DNA of 64,000 nt, taken from positions 143,466 to 207,465 of the forward strand of contig NTMA01000073.1 of the NCBI GenBank assembly GCA_002917075.1. The letters run 5' to 3'. The position numbers were made by a program, and so were the translations under genes. This DNA is from Hawksworthiomyces lignivorus (Eukaryota; Ascomycota; Sordariomycetes; Ophiostomatales; Ophiostomataceae). A model generated the notes under the pieces. The model was not told the DNA's origin and did no database searches. It saw nothing but the letters and a program-made list of their open reading frames with translations. Positions 24,491 through 35,959 of this stretch are shown here, one piece after another (the stretch's first letter is position 1; each line of letters begins with the position of its first letter).

Positions 24491-27258
24491 AGCTGTTCGA
24501 GGTGTGCGTCCTGTTTGTCAGCGTCGGTGTTCGTGAGTTTGAAAAAAAAAAAAATAATTCTGATGGTTTGAATAAAGGAGATGATTGCTGGATAAACTGA
24601 AAGCTTGCATACGTCGTTGTTCACGTAACTGTTGATGATGAACTTGCACATGTGGTGATGTCAAGCTAGAAGGATATAAAGCGTGCGGAAGGTGGGGTAG
24701 CTCTGAAGGTGCTGCGGCTGTTGGCCTCCACTCACATATAACGTAGATGCCGATCTGTCGCGGCCGCAGTGGCATACATACTACATGAACAATCGCCGCG
24801 TCTCTTGGAGGTAACAGAGTCGTGTTTGCGACTCTCAGGCGCGCACAGCATCTTCAAGTAACTGAAGCTTTCATTAGTCCACCTGGGGGAATATCGACAC
24901 GTGCGAATCTGGGCTGGATTCCTTGTTTTAATATCTTTTTTCTTGCTTTTCTTGCGGAACTGTTTCGTGCCTGCTTTTACAAAAGCTGGTACAGCGCAGA
25001 GAATACCTGCAGGAGACGGAGGTGGTAGAGCCTGTCTTAGAGGGGAAGATGGCCGAAGACGTCGCTGGTCGTGCATCACAGGGGAAAAGAGCATAGCTCT
25101 TTCCCCTCCCTATCCCGTATCGGTGGAACGGTGTATACCATCCACCGAGCAGCCTTCGTGTGCCGTACCGAAATCAATTTTATGAAGACTAACAATAGGC
25201 ACTGTCCTCCTTTCCTTATATTTCGAGTAAAGTGCCATGATGGCCAGCGACAAGCGCCGCCACAGGGGTGAAAAGGGGTGTGTGAATGACACGCGTTACC
25301 TCCACAGCCCAGAGTCCACAGAAATTCCTAGGCACACAGTGGTATGAGTGATTCCCTACGTTCCATGCTAGTTGGCGGACTCGTTTTCGCTTGCTGTCTC
25401 GATTTCGTACAAACTGCATAGTTTGGGTGGCTGTCTCAGTGCAAGCCTCGTGATGCGAGCACATGAATGTTGCCTTCTGGATTTGCGGTTCTGCTTCGCC
25501 ATGGTCAAATAGGAGATTTAAAAAAAAAAAAAAAAAAACTCCATAAGAGACGAACCTAATACTAACAATCACAGTAATAATAACGGTTGTTTCTGTTTTG
25601 TCCCAACCTCAGGAAGGTTTAATTGTTCTCATTATTTTTCAGCGTACTTGAGAAATGCAAAGCGAAAATTGGTTCCTTATATAAGCAAGTGGGGTCAGAT
25701 GGTATTGGCAGGCAACATTGCAGCGCAAGACGAGGCAAAGGAATGAAATAATCCCCACTGTCTGCCGACTGTGTAGAAATGTATGCACACCATGTCAGGT
25801 TCTTGCCTTCGCAGCTGACAATCTTGCATTGGATCAAGAATTTCGAACAAGCGAATGGCTTGTAATCGCTCCTTGATTCATCGAGATACTTGACCATTTT
25901 ACTTTCCTCGACGCTGTGGACATGGTTTTGGTAAGAACTAGGTTTGTCCCCTTTTTAGGTATTTTGCTCTCGCCCTGTCGTTTGCTGGCTCCACCACTGC
26001 CTTCCGGCTCGTTGCGGCTAGAAGTTTTGCTGGGAGAAACCCTATTGGCAAAGAAGAGAAAATATATATACAGTGTAAATTCAAATATGGTACTGTAAAA
26101 TGGCTTCTGTGTATCTCTACGTACTTTTGCACCGTATAGGCCCCATAACCTCCCCCAGTCCCCTATTCTTCAGACTGAGAAGCTGCGCCATCCCCCCTTA
26201 AACCAGGCCTTCCAGAGGCGCTTCTCCTCTCTCCTGTCTCCCATCCACTCCCTATCCCTCTCCTTTCTCCCACTTTAGCCTACCTCGCTGTGGAGCTACT
26301 TTTCTTTCCCGCAAAACAGAAACCAAAGGAGGGAGGGAAAAAAAAAATAAAATACCTAAAAAATGCAGAGACGCAGAAAAAAAATAACATCAAACAACTT
26401 CCCAACCCATATAACCACAAGCCGACGCCGCGGCAACACTCCCTCCTTTCCCTCCCGTCTCAACACCACGACTCTCAAGGACGCGGCATCCGATTAGCCA
26501 TTGTCCATCGTCTTGTTTTCTCTTTGATCTTTCATTTTGTTGATACGCAGCTGGGGCATCAGCGTCGTTTTGCGCGGCGGCCCCTTTCTGTTCGACCAGC
26601 AAGTTCTTTTGCTGTTCCTGTGTATTCTCGTGTTCTGTCTGCTGTTGTGTGCCTTCACGTCTATCTTTAGCCTTTTTTAAGTCTCCTCACATTTGCTGAG
26701 GTCAGTCACTTCCAGTCAGTTCTTCCCGTATCGTGCACATGCACTCGTTTCGCTCCGATTTCATCTCGTGTCTCTTCTTTGTTCTCCCTCTCCTGTTTGA
26801 ACCGCTTCCCATCGTTGCCTTCCTATTTACGTGATGGCCTCTGCATTTCGCTATCTGCCCTGTCTAGCAGATTTGTGAGGTTGTTTAAGAATCCCCTGCG
26901 GTCTGTCCTTGATTTTTGCCCCAGGGTATCTAGTCCAGTGTATTCCATCCAAGCCACGGCTCCTACTCAATGTGTTTCTTGTTTCTTTCCTCCATATGCA
27001 CCTATCTTCGGTACCTAGTTTGTCTATTTATTGGCTATACTGCCAAAAGTTGCGAGAGACAGTTTAATTCTTTTGTCAGAGCTAACCACATAGACTTCAT
27101 AGGACTACTTTTCTCAGTACGGCACAGTCGAGAACAGAAACAGAAACACCACCATTGACCATCGAAGCGAACCAACCTGCTTCGGCATTCATCCCTTCTA
27201 AATCTAAGGCCCTTGTTTCCCTATAACTATTTTGATCGCGACACCAATTCTTGCAACA
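24491..27258. promoter_or_regulatory. 2.8-kb intergenic region with the Pin4-like gene leader
   Basis: Left part: promoter of the minus-strand hydrolase. A run of 19 A lies at 25520-25538. From about 26150 to 27240 the sequence is strongly pyrimidine-rich (CTCC/TTCTC tracts), which fits a long promoter/5' UTR for the RRM/R3H gene. I see no protein family in the short frames. Confidence 0.45.
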
Positions 27259-29423
27259 ATGAACACTCAGCAACAGCAAAACGATTTCTACGCTGGCTAC
27301 GCTGGTCCTGTTAGCCACTCCCCGAACCCGTCACGACCTGGGTATGCAACAACTGTCGGCATACCGTCTGCGCTATCTGGCGGCCGACGAAGCCAGCAGC
27401 CCGGCGAGACTGGCAGCCAGACGACGTCTTCGTCGCTCTATGCCGATGACCGGTTTGCGTCGTTTGAGTCCGGCCAACGATTCGACCGTAACAACTCCAC
27501 GGCGCAGTCCGGGCTGCAGAATGCTTTTAGTATGTTTGGCGGCTCAAACCAAGCCTCATGGAACTACAATGCCAGTTCTGCTGCAACTCTGGGCGCGCCA
27601 ATGAACGATGGCTCTCGTATGCGAGCGACGAGCCGCCGACCGGCGTTACATCCGGTAGGTATCAAGATGTTTTGACCTCTCTTCTTTCGTTCTTCTCTTC
27701 ACTTTTTGGGGAAGTTATTTCTTCTAACAAGAATGCATTGCTATTCAGGAGTGGACGACCAATAGCGAGTCACCACTGGCAAATCAGAATAGCCACGGCA
27801 TGCCTTTCTATCCGCCGCCGCAACACCTAGTTGGTCAGCCATCGCTGAGCCTGCCGAACACGGGCTCGCCAGATCCTTTCACTGTCCAGCCCCCGACAGT
27901 GAACCTGCAAACGTACGGACCACCTGAAATCCGAAACTTTCCTGATCCAAAGAAGGATATGGGTGACCTCATACCCACTGCTATCGTCATAAAAAATATT
28001 CCATTCAACGTGAGGAAAGAATATCTTACCTCAGTCATGATCGACATGCATTTGCCGCAGCCGTACGCCTTCAACTACCATTTCGACCAGGGAGTGTTCC
28101 GTGGCCTCGCTTTTGCCAACTTCCAAAATGCACAGGATACAGCTCTGGTGATTGAGCGGATGAATGGATTAGATATTCAGGGTCGCAAATTGCGCGTCGA
28201 GTATAAGAAGATGCTTCCAGAGCACGAACGTGAACGCATTGAGCGAGAGAAGCGGGAAAAGCGCGGCCAACTTGAGGAGCAGCATCGTGGACCAGCTCAC
28301 CAGATATCCATTTCGTCTATGGCTACGGCAACTTCTGTCCAGCGATCCGCTGTTAATGCCAATGAGAGTGAGTTGTCCCCTCTTGTGAGAGTTTCTTGAA
28401 CGACACAGCCCTGGGTACACGCATCTGTAACCTGGTATGATTTGTGAAGATATGCTAATCTAGGCTTTCGACAACGGCTTAGGGGTTACAGGCCGGTTCG
28501 ACCTGAATGATCCACACACATTAAGATTTTACCTCGAGCTGTACATGTTCCATAACGACGATAACAGGGAAGTTCACATTTTCCCTGCGGACACATCGCC
28601 AGAAGATCGCCGTTTAATCCACATTTTGGCTCACAATATGGGCTTGGAGCACACATCTATCGGCGAAGGTGAAAACCGCCAAATACACGTTAGTAAGTCG
28701 AAATTTTCCACAAGCGCTCGCCAGACATCAGTGCAGCAACCCGGCGTTACTCTCGATGGCCATCCCCGCGGTTTGAGCCGTGCAGCGACGTACGACTTCA
28801 ACGATCGCCAGCATCCTTCTATACATTCCATCGGTAGAGGTCCTACGCTAGCGATCCCAAACAGTCCTGAAAACCATCAGCATGGCATGAACGGCCTTCG
28901 TGGTGTAAAGAGCTTTGCAGACTTGCGATCGTTTAGCCCGAGTCCATCTCCATCGCTTGTGAGCGGCGCTGCTCTGGGCCCTCCGCCACCCAATGGTCAC
29001 AGTGCTGGTGGTGTGCCGCCATTTCTCAATCATTTCCCAAGTGATGGGCCGTTTGGGCCGACACTTACCACGCCAACCACGCCAGGCTCTGTGATAAATC
29101 CCTCCTCAGCGTCGGCGGACAGCTCAGGTCTGGTGAATGGTCTTGGATCGCTAGGACTCGGATCTTCCTCATTTGATGGAAGCACCGGACTTTCTGGCCG
29201 ACCCCGAGAGACACCTGGTGCAATTGGTAGCCAACGACCTGGCGCCAATGGCAACGGATCTAGAGCCAACCCAGAGCGCCAGCCACGTGGCCCTGGCGGA
29301 GACTGGGAGAGCTCAGGCGGATTCTCACGTGGCCGTTCTAACGGCCATATCCAGCGCAGCAGTGATTCATCAGATAACGGGGGCCGCATTGGAGCTTCCC
29401 ACGGATCCTCGTCTCTCTTTTAG
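27259..29423 (+). CDS. pin4: RRM plus R3H RNA-binding protein (Pin4/Cip-like)
   Basis: Model: join(27259..27654, 27749..28367, 28483..29423). The first intron is GTAGGT...TTCAG. A Gln/Ser-rich N terminus precedes an RRM at about residues 208-285 (TAIVIKNIPFNVRKEYL is RNP2-like, FRGLAFANF is RNP1). A basic helix follows (EHERERIEREKREKRGQ), then an R3H-type domain (DLNDPHTLRFYLELYMFHND, with RRLIHILAHNMGLEH). The tail is Ser/Gly/Pro-rich and disordered. The combination matches fungal Pin4/Mdt1 and Cip1/2, mRNA-binding proteins linked to checkpoint and stress responses. The second intron is less certain: the pair used (GTGAGT at 28368, TTAG at 28482) keeps phase, but a 28385/28463 pair also would. 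An in-frame open stretch continues after the TAG to 29567. Confidence 0.88.
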
Positions 29424-31648
29424 GGTCTGAATAACAATGAACTTCGCGATTCACTATCTCCTGGCAGAAATAGGAGCCACTCGTGGGGTGTCTCCACACG
29501 CGGATTGATTATTGATACCAACTCTCCTGCGGTTCACAAAACCTGCATAGATGAGCATATGTTTTAGTTCGATACGTCCGTATAGCTCGATCGGCCGTTT
29601 TCTGCGCTATGCCCTTCTCTGCGTTGCTTTGCCTCCTATTGCTTGCATATGCTTTAGTGGCACTTTTGTTACCTCTTTGGCTTGCGCAAGCTTCATTTCC
29701 AAGCTCAACACTGGTTCTCATTTATTTCGTTTATTGATTTTTGAATGGCGTTTATCCTGGGCTGGAATGCATTTTCGATTTTTTTTCCCCCTCTATTAAT
29801 ATTGGTGGAAGATTTACACTCCATTACGTCTCCTGCTTTATTTTGACCTTCCTTGGTAGCATTCAAGTGCATTCTAGAGGGAAGGATATAGATGACGCAC
29901 ACGACTGTCCTCAGTGGGTAGTCGGTATACGATTTCGATGCCTGCTGGGAGACGAGGTGACTTGATGATATAACAAGAGACGACACGACGTACGAATGCT
30001 CGGTTACATCGCGAAACGGCTTAACATTTTAAGTTAGCAGGACCAGAAGTGAAAGGGCACCGGCTTGGTATTCTGGACAAGTCGGCAATGCTCACTCAAT
30101 ATTGTCAGCGATGTTTTCTTTTGAATCAGCTATATCGGTGGTATTCATTGTCGACATCTTGAAATTCGGCAAATCCATCTTTGCTATTTGGGGGAATTGT
30201 TCGCAGCACTGCGGCTCCAATGCTTTTTGGCTCGCGGCTGAGCCCATATCGTTCATTACTGAGAAGTGAGTGCTATTGGCAAGGCTCGCGTTTTGCTTAT
30301 GAAGACACATGGCATCCTTATCACGAATTGTCACGTTGTTACGACGGCATGTCTACATGACATTTTATATATACAAACTACGATCTCTTATGGAACAAGA
30401 TGTCTTGAGAAGGACAAATTCTACATAAGAGTTCATGTGGATGAGTACGGAAAACGGAAACGAAGCTAATATTTGTCTGATTTACTGTTTTTATTTTTTA
30501 TTTTATTTGAAGGATGATGAGGGAGCTTTGTCTGCCCTTTTGGTTATTCTGTTTTGTTGCTGGTTATCCGTCCACGAGAACGATGAATGTTGTGTCTGTT
30601 CCTGGCAGATTCTAAGAGAAGAAAAGAATAAGAACGTAATGTGATGTTGCTTTGTGAAGGGAACATGTAGTCCGAGGATTTGAGAAGGTTAAGCCATTAG
30701 TGTATTATGCGCCATACTCTTAAGGAACATTTGAATGCCTTCCTTTTTGTATGTGGATCTAGTAATGTCAATCATGATGATAGGAGCGACATGGAGATAA
30801 CCTTGACTATCATTGGATAGAGATGAGAAAATAAGACAACAGTTGAAGGTCACCTATAATAATAACTGTATGAGACTTTAGGTTTGAGGTTAAGGTATTC
30901 TTAAACTTACGTGGTGCATTCGCTTTGGTAGTCGGAGTACTAATAACAACTACTTGAGCAAAAGGATCACCAACACGAAATCTGTCAATCGTTGAAAGAA
31001 AATAAATAATGTATATAATTATAGGGAATAGCTGAATGCACCTACACGCAATTTTAATTACACAGTCAGCACCCCAGGTCCACAGTCTTGGGCGCCGGGT
31101 CAGCACAACTGCACTCTGGATGATTGCGATGAGCCGGTTGTCTTTGCCGTGCTGCGGATAAATGCCTTCTGTCCTTCCATGCCGCCGTGAATTTTTTTTT
31201 TTGGGNNNNNNNNNNNNNNNNNNNNNNNNNNNNNNNNNNGGGGGGGGGGGGGGGGGGATTACTGTCCAGTTGTTTCTCAGATATATCGTGGTGTCAATTT
31301 GTTTGCAATGTCTTCGCTCCTCTACCAGAATACTTCTCCTCCAGACTTCACCCATATTTTGTCTTCTACTGTTTCGCCACCGCCTGTTTATATTTGCCCA
31401 TCTACAGCTATCCTAATCGAAGGGATGGCACGCTGGTCTAAAAGATAATTCTATGTTCAGAGGAAAACTTTTGGTTCGATCCTTGATGGTTTGTAGATTT
31501 TAATTGCTTTTTGGTTGCCGCGCTTGTGTTTGTTGAGAACTTGCACAAACTGACCATGACCTGCCTAGATGATATATTGTGATAAGGGCTACTGCTAGTC
31601 ACGTACTATTACGTCTCACTTTGCGAGAGACGACCTCGTTCTATAGCT
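29424..31648. other. Intergenic region
   Basis: 3' flank of the Pin4-like gene, then AT-rich sequence without recognisable genes up to the secreted orphan. It includes the assembly gap annotated separately. It marks the switch from the housekeeping block to the accessory region. Confidence 0.45.
31206..31239. other. Assembly gap (34 N) flanked by homopolymers
   Basis: Thirty-four N lie between a T-rich run ending TTTGGG and a run of 18 G (31240-31257). The G run suggests the break was caused by a homopolymer, so local length is unreliable. Frames spanning it are artefacts. Confidence 0.97.
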
Positions 31649-32353
31649 ATGACAAGATTCGGTGCAAACGCAAAAAGCTTATATGCTGCTATCACGCTTC
31701 TCATCGATCCTATTTCGATATGCCATGCGCAGATTCTAGCAACAGCGCTACCGCGCTTGTCTCCTGTCTTGAATATTCTTCCGACAAGTACAAATGCGGC
31801 GCATTATCCCAGGATTCCCCCAGCTACTTCATGCCGCAGTGTTGCAGCGAGCTTGTTTACTCACGCGCCAACAGTCCCGCCGGAGATCTTGTCTTTCGAA
31901 GCATCGTTCATTTTTACTGCGACTGGGTGTCAGCCAATATCTCCGCCGACATCATTAGCAACACAGTGGTCAAGCTGGACTAGCAATGTCAGCTCCTGGC
32001 TTGAAATCCACTCGGCCGAATATACAAGCTATCTAGTCGAGTGCCAGCCGTGGGAGCTGTCAGGGGTAGGCCAGTGTTCTGACACTGCCACGGGTTCGCC
32101 CAGCGACTCAGAAACAATAAATACGACACGGCAGACCCAGCCCGGTGAAACAAGGATAACTTTCACAGAAACAGTGATAACTGGGACCAACCAACAGACC
32201 GGCTCTTCAAGGACAACAGATATTGCAGCAGAAGCAACAGCAATGGTATCGAGGGGCTCCTCGCTTGTTACCAACCACTTTTGGGGAAATGAAATTATTC
32301 AATTCTGTACATTGATATGCTTTATATTACAAATTATCAACCAAATACATTAA
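31649..32353 (+). CDS. Small secreted/GPI-like orphan protein
   Basis: A 234-residue open frame. The N terminus has a plausible signal peptide (hydrophobic around 11-24, possible cut after ICHA). The ectodomain has four cysteines in SCRSV, TGCQP, VECQP and GQCSD, and NVSS and NTT sequons. A Thr/Ser-rich stretch follows, and a hydrophobic C-terminal segment (FCTLICFILQIINQI) could be a GPI-attachment or membrane anchor. The pattern (a PP-EILSF-type core, Cys pairs, then Ser/Thr stalk and tail) resembles short fungal surface proteins of unknown function. I do not recognise a named family with confidence. Confidence 0.6.
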   Translation: MTRFGANAKSLYAAITLLIDPISICHAQILATALPRLSPVLNILPTSTNAAHYPRIPPATSCRSVAASLFTHAPTVPPEILSFEASFIFTATGCQPISPPTSLATQWSSWTSNVSSWLEIHSAEYTSYLVECQPWELSGVGQCSDTATGSPSDSETINTTRQTQPGETRITFTETVITGTNQQTGSSRTTDIAAEATAMVSRGSSLVTNHFWGNEIIQFCTLICFILQIINQIH

Positions 32354-32812
32354 GTTCTGTTCTCAATAATTTAAGGGCGTCGGTTTCCTAGATTTTCTAC
32401 GTGGATCTTCTATGCAGCTGTCACCTCAGCCAACGCGCTGCTTGACCTCCTACATGCTATCATTGTACTGGAAAACCTCATAAGATAAAACTTGACCACA
32501 CACATCGCTCTCCCAAAAAAGAACGCAGAACATGATTGTATATGAGAATCGGAAGGCAAGCTTAGGGGCGTGGAAAGCCGTCACGGTTATTAGAGCTGTA
32601 GCTGTTAATTCTTGTTCTTCCAGCCCTTCGATTTAGCTGGAGGCTAGTCGCGCACGATGAAATGTAGTAGCCCAGACTGGTATATATTATGGCTTAAATA
32701 TTAATTATAAAAAGGTTAAGAATGATAGGACGAAGTTAAAAGATTCTCGCTCAGTGTACGGAGTAAACCAAGCAATAAGTGCCTAAACAGCGCAAAAAGA
32801 AGTCCCCCGTAC
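32354..32812. other. Convergent intergenic region
   Basis: 459 AT-rich bases between the secreted orphan (plus) and the oxalate decarboxylase-like gene (minus). Nothing supported. Confidence 0.4.
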
Positions 32813-34298
32813 TTAAGCAACCAGGATCTGTTTTTCCTTCTTCAAGGAGTGAACAAAATCAAGTGGAACTTTTAGGGTATCCGCCACAATGTGGTCCGGG
32901 GTGAGAGCCAGCCATTGCTGCAATGAAATATCTTGGACCTTATCCGATTTGTACAATTCGATCCAGACAAGGTCTTCGGTATCCGAAGTATTCTCAATAT
33001 AGTGCCTAATTATAGTAAGTTAAAATGGTTATTTTGTTGAGAGAAGAAATAGAAGTAATGAGATGAGAACTATACCCTGAGTTATCTGGGAAAGCCGCAG
33101 TATCACCGGCGTGAAGATCGAAAGTACGAGCCGCTGCGTTGCCGATAAAAACAGTAGCACGGCCAGTGCCTTGGTGAAAGTACAGCCATTCCTCAGCCTA
33201 TGCAGAGTTAGATATTCTGTATTTTTAAAATATAGGCATGAAGGCTCTCACATTTGGATGCCAATGTAACTCTCTCAAACCACCTGGTTTCAGGCGCACA
33301 TAAGTAGCTGCAATAGTTGTAGCAGCTGGGAAATTTATTGAGTCAATTTTGTACAGTTCACCGCCATTTCCTGGAATTGGGACATTAGGTTGCTTCAAGG
33401 TATGATATACGAAAGACGCATTTCCAGACAAAACACCGCCAGATCCTGGAGTCACGGTGTTATTCGAGCTTGCGGTGCCATTCAAGATATAGGGGTTCGG
33501 GCTTGGGACGTTCTCAAAAACCGATGGGTCAACGCCGAAGTTTTTGGCCAACACATCTCGAGGGGTATGGGACACCCAGTCGTCAATATTGAAAGTTGTC
33601 CTAAATTGTCAGTCAAGAAGGTAGCAAGGGTGTAGTCTTGGCTGTACTTACCCGATCTTATCGAAGTCTGAGTCGTCAAAGGCAAGTAGGTACTCATTCT
33701 CATCGTCAAGGCCTTGGAGAGTATGGGCAACACCCTTAGGGAAGTACCAGATATCTCCGTAGGTTAAAGTCTCTACTTGATACGAGCCATTCTCATCTAC
33801 AGCCGAGAGAAGGAGCGTCCCATTAAAAACGAAACCCCATTCGGCCTATTTGCTTCAGTTTAGAATTAGACTAAATTGGAAGAATGTCAAGGTACATACA
33901 ACCCGGTGCCAGTGCAGTTCACGATACGCATTCTTGGTAAGATGCTGCTGTGCTGCGGCGATATCATGGCTCTGTGGCAAATCTGTCACGACTTGCTCAC
34001 GCACCCAGCCACCTTTATAAATTTTTGTCTTCGAATCTGAGAAGCTCCATTTGAGATTGGGTACTGTACCGCTATCTGTAGACGGGATTCCCAAGTTATC
34101 TGGGTTTTGCAAATCAAGCGCACGATTTGTGCCACCTATCATGTTTTAATATCTGAAGAGAACGAAGCTCTGATGGGATCTCTTACTTAGAATCGGTGCC
34201 CCTTTCCCGTCGTGGATGGGCTCGCCATCAGAAGGAGTTTCTAGGGGGACTGCCAATGCTAAAGGCAGGAAAAAAAGTTTGTATAAAGTTACCTTCAT
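32813..34298 (-). CDS. Secreted bicupin, oxalate decarboxylase family
   Basis: Model: complement(32813..33005, 33076..33197, 33252..33600, 33652..33845, 33900..34135, 34187..34298), six exons, 401 residues, phase consistent across five introns of 51-70 nt. A signal peptide (MKVTLYKLFFLPLALAVP) directs secretion. Cupin 1 has ELHWHRVAEW with metal ligands H112, H114, E118 and H157 (KGVAHTL). Cupin 2 has ELHWHPNAEEW with H293, H295, E299/E300 and H339. Bicupins of this type bind Mn and split oxalate to formate and CO2. The active-site lid, SENST with catalytic Glu in bacterial OxdC, reads instead FDDSDFDKIGTT (about 172-183) with no Glu. Oxalate decarboxylation is therefore not guaranteed. Confidence 0.9.
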
Positions 34299-35959
34299 GT
34301 TTACACAAGTGTTTTCAAGTAAGTCCTTTGGTTAATAATAAGAAATAGGCTGTGGGTGACCATGAAGAAACCAGTTACGTGGTACAACTCCACTCCTATG
34401 GACAAATGCTGAGCTATTTGTACTTCAAACAACATGCAAGAAGAATAAAACCTGTAGGCAAGCACGATATCTGTGTCTACATTTACGAAATTGAGATAGC
34501 TATTAGAGGCACAAGTTAATTGTCTCTCTTGGGGAACAAATGGAGATCAGCATCTTTTAGTGCAACATCGGGACAGACGTTTTGCAATTATGTGAAATAA
34601 ATAGTAGAATGACTATTATGTGTTCCGCAGAATCCGAAAAAAAATAGGGTGCCTGCCTGTTGCAAGATAGCCTTGGCACTCCGCACCATCTCTTCATTAA
34701 ATCGCGAATCTAGCTGAACTGTAAATATGCTTAAAGTTAAACAGCACTTGTCCAAATAATCGGCATGCGCATTACCGTGTCGGGTTAGCGGCTTAGCCTT
34801 TCTAGTCTTGCTTTTTCTATTGATTTGGTCCATCCATAGCTTTTCTAACGGTGACGTGATTTAATGGCTGTCTTAGTCGACAGCCTTGGAGACGACGTCC
34901 CTTATTGCTGCAGCAAGTCTAGTTCCTGTCTTGGTGTCACGATGGTCTAACACTTTCTGCTGTCTATAAAACAAATAAAGATCGCTTCTTCCAATTCCTG
35001 ATCAGGACTTGTCGAAGTTGATGTGCATCCGTTTATCTCGCCGACGCTATCCTATAATCGTTTTGCGCTTGGATGGTATATGCAAGAACGCTTCATCTTT
35101 ATAGAATAAGAGTGACTCTAGATGTTAATAGGCCTTTTGCACGTCTTTTTTATGGATATTGCTCGGCGATAGGCATTTCAACGCTTTCTTTCTTTGTGAC
35201 CTACAAAGTCAACCAGGACTTTCCACCGCATCTAGGTAGTTATTTTTGTTAAGGATGCAATAGGACCCTCGTTCAGCTAGATTTTACAATTATTATGAAG
35301 CACCAGCTGATTAGTCGCTATGACTTTTGGGCTGAACTCATGACCGGATATACGGGAAACTAATGCGCTGCCCAGCTTTGGCAGATGTTAGCTAACACAT
35401 CGTGAGCTTAACGAAAAAAAATAAAAATAAAAAAATACGATACGGCTTTGCTGAAGGTATAGATCACAGGTGTTGAAACAAATAAAATATCAACAAAGGT
35501 CGGCGACCTTTGTCTTGGCAACAAATATACACATTGCGTCTGTGCTGATCAATATCGTCTTCGGAAAATAGCCCTATTGCACCACACCACTTCTACTCTT
35601 GAGGCGCGTCAACCACTTGCGATATTTTTTATTTCACGGCATCTTCTCTTCTCTTCATAGGCTAAGCTGAGCGTACATCCTAGGAAATTTGACCGAGTGA
35701 TAGACAATCATGCCATTTTGGTCTACTCTGACGCTCTGAACATATTCGGTGTGTATATGTGATTTGGTTAGAAGGCGGCATATTCTCTTGAGAAACAGGA
35801 GAAGAATCTTGTGATGAAATTATAGCAATGGTAGCAGGTTTTTATATAAATAAAGCATCCGACTCGAATCTTGTGATAGATAGTTCAAGATAATTTTAGC
35901 ATCGCTCTCGCTCACACTCTTTAGTTACATCTTGTTGTCTTTTATACTCGTTTTGAAAA
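34299..35959. other. Divergent intergenic region
   Basis: 1.66 kb AT-rich promoter region between the bicupin gene (minus) and the SBP56-like gene (plus), both coding for secreted proteins. A TATATAAATAAA stretch at about 35842-35853 lies 107 bases before the plus-strand start and may be a TATA element. No gene seen. Confidence 0.45.

Noticed and set aside
31429..31490. tRNA-like sequence with A-box-like TGGC...TGGTCTAA and B-box-like GGTTCGATCC at about the right spacing
   Set aside because: The B box lacks one loop base, position 14 is not A, and neither the acceptor nor the T stem pairs. At best a decayed tRNA or SINE trace.
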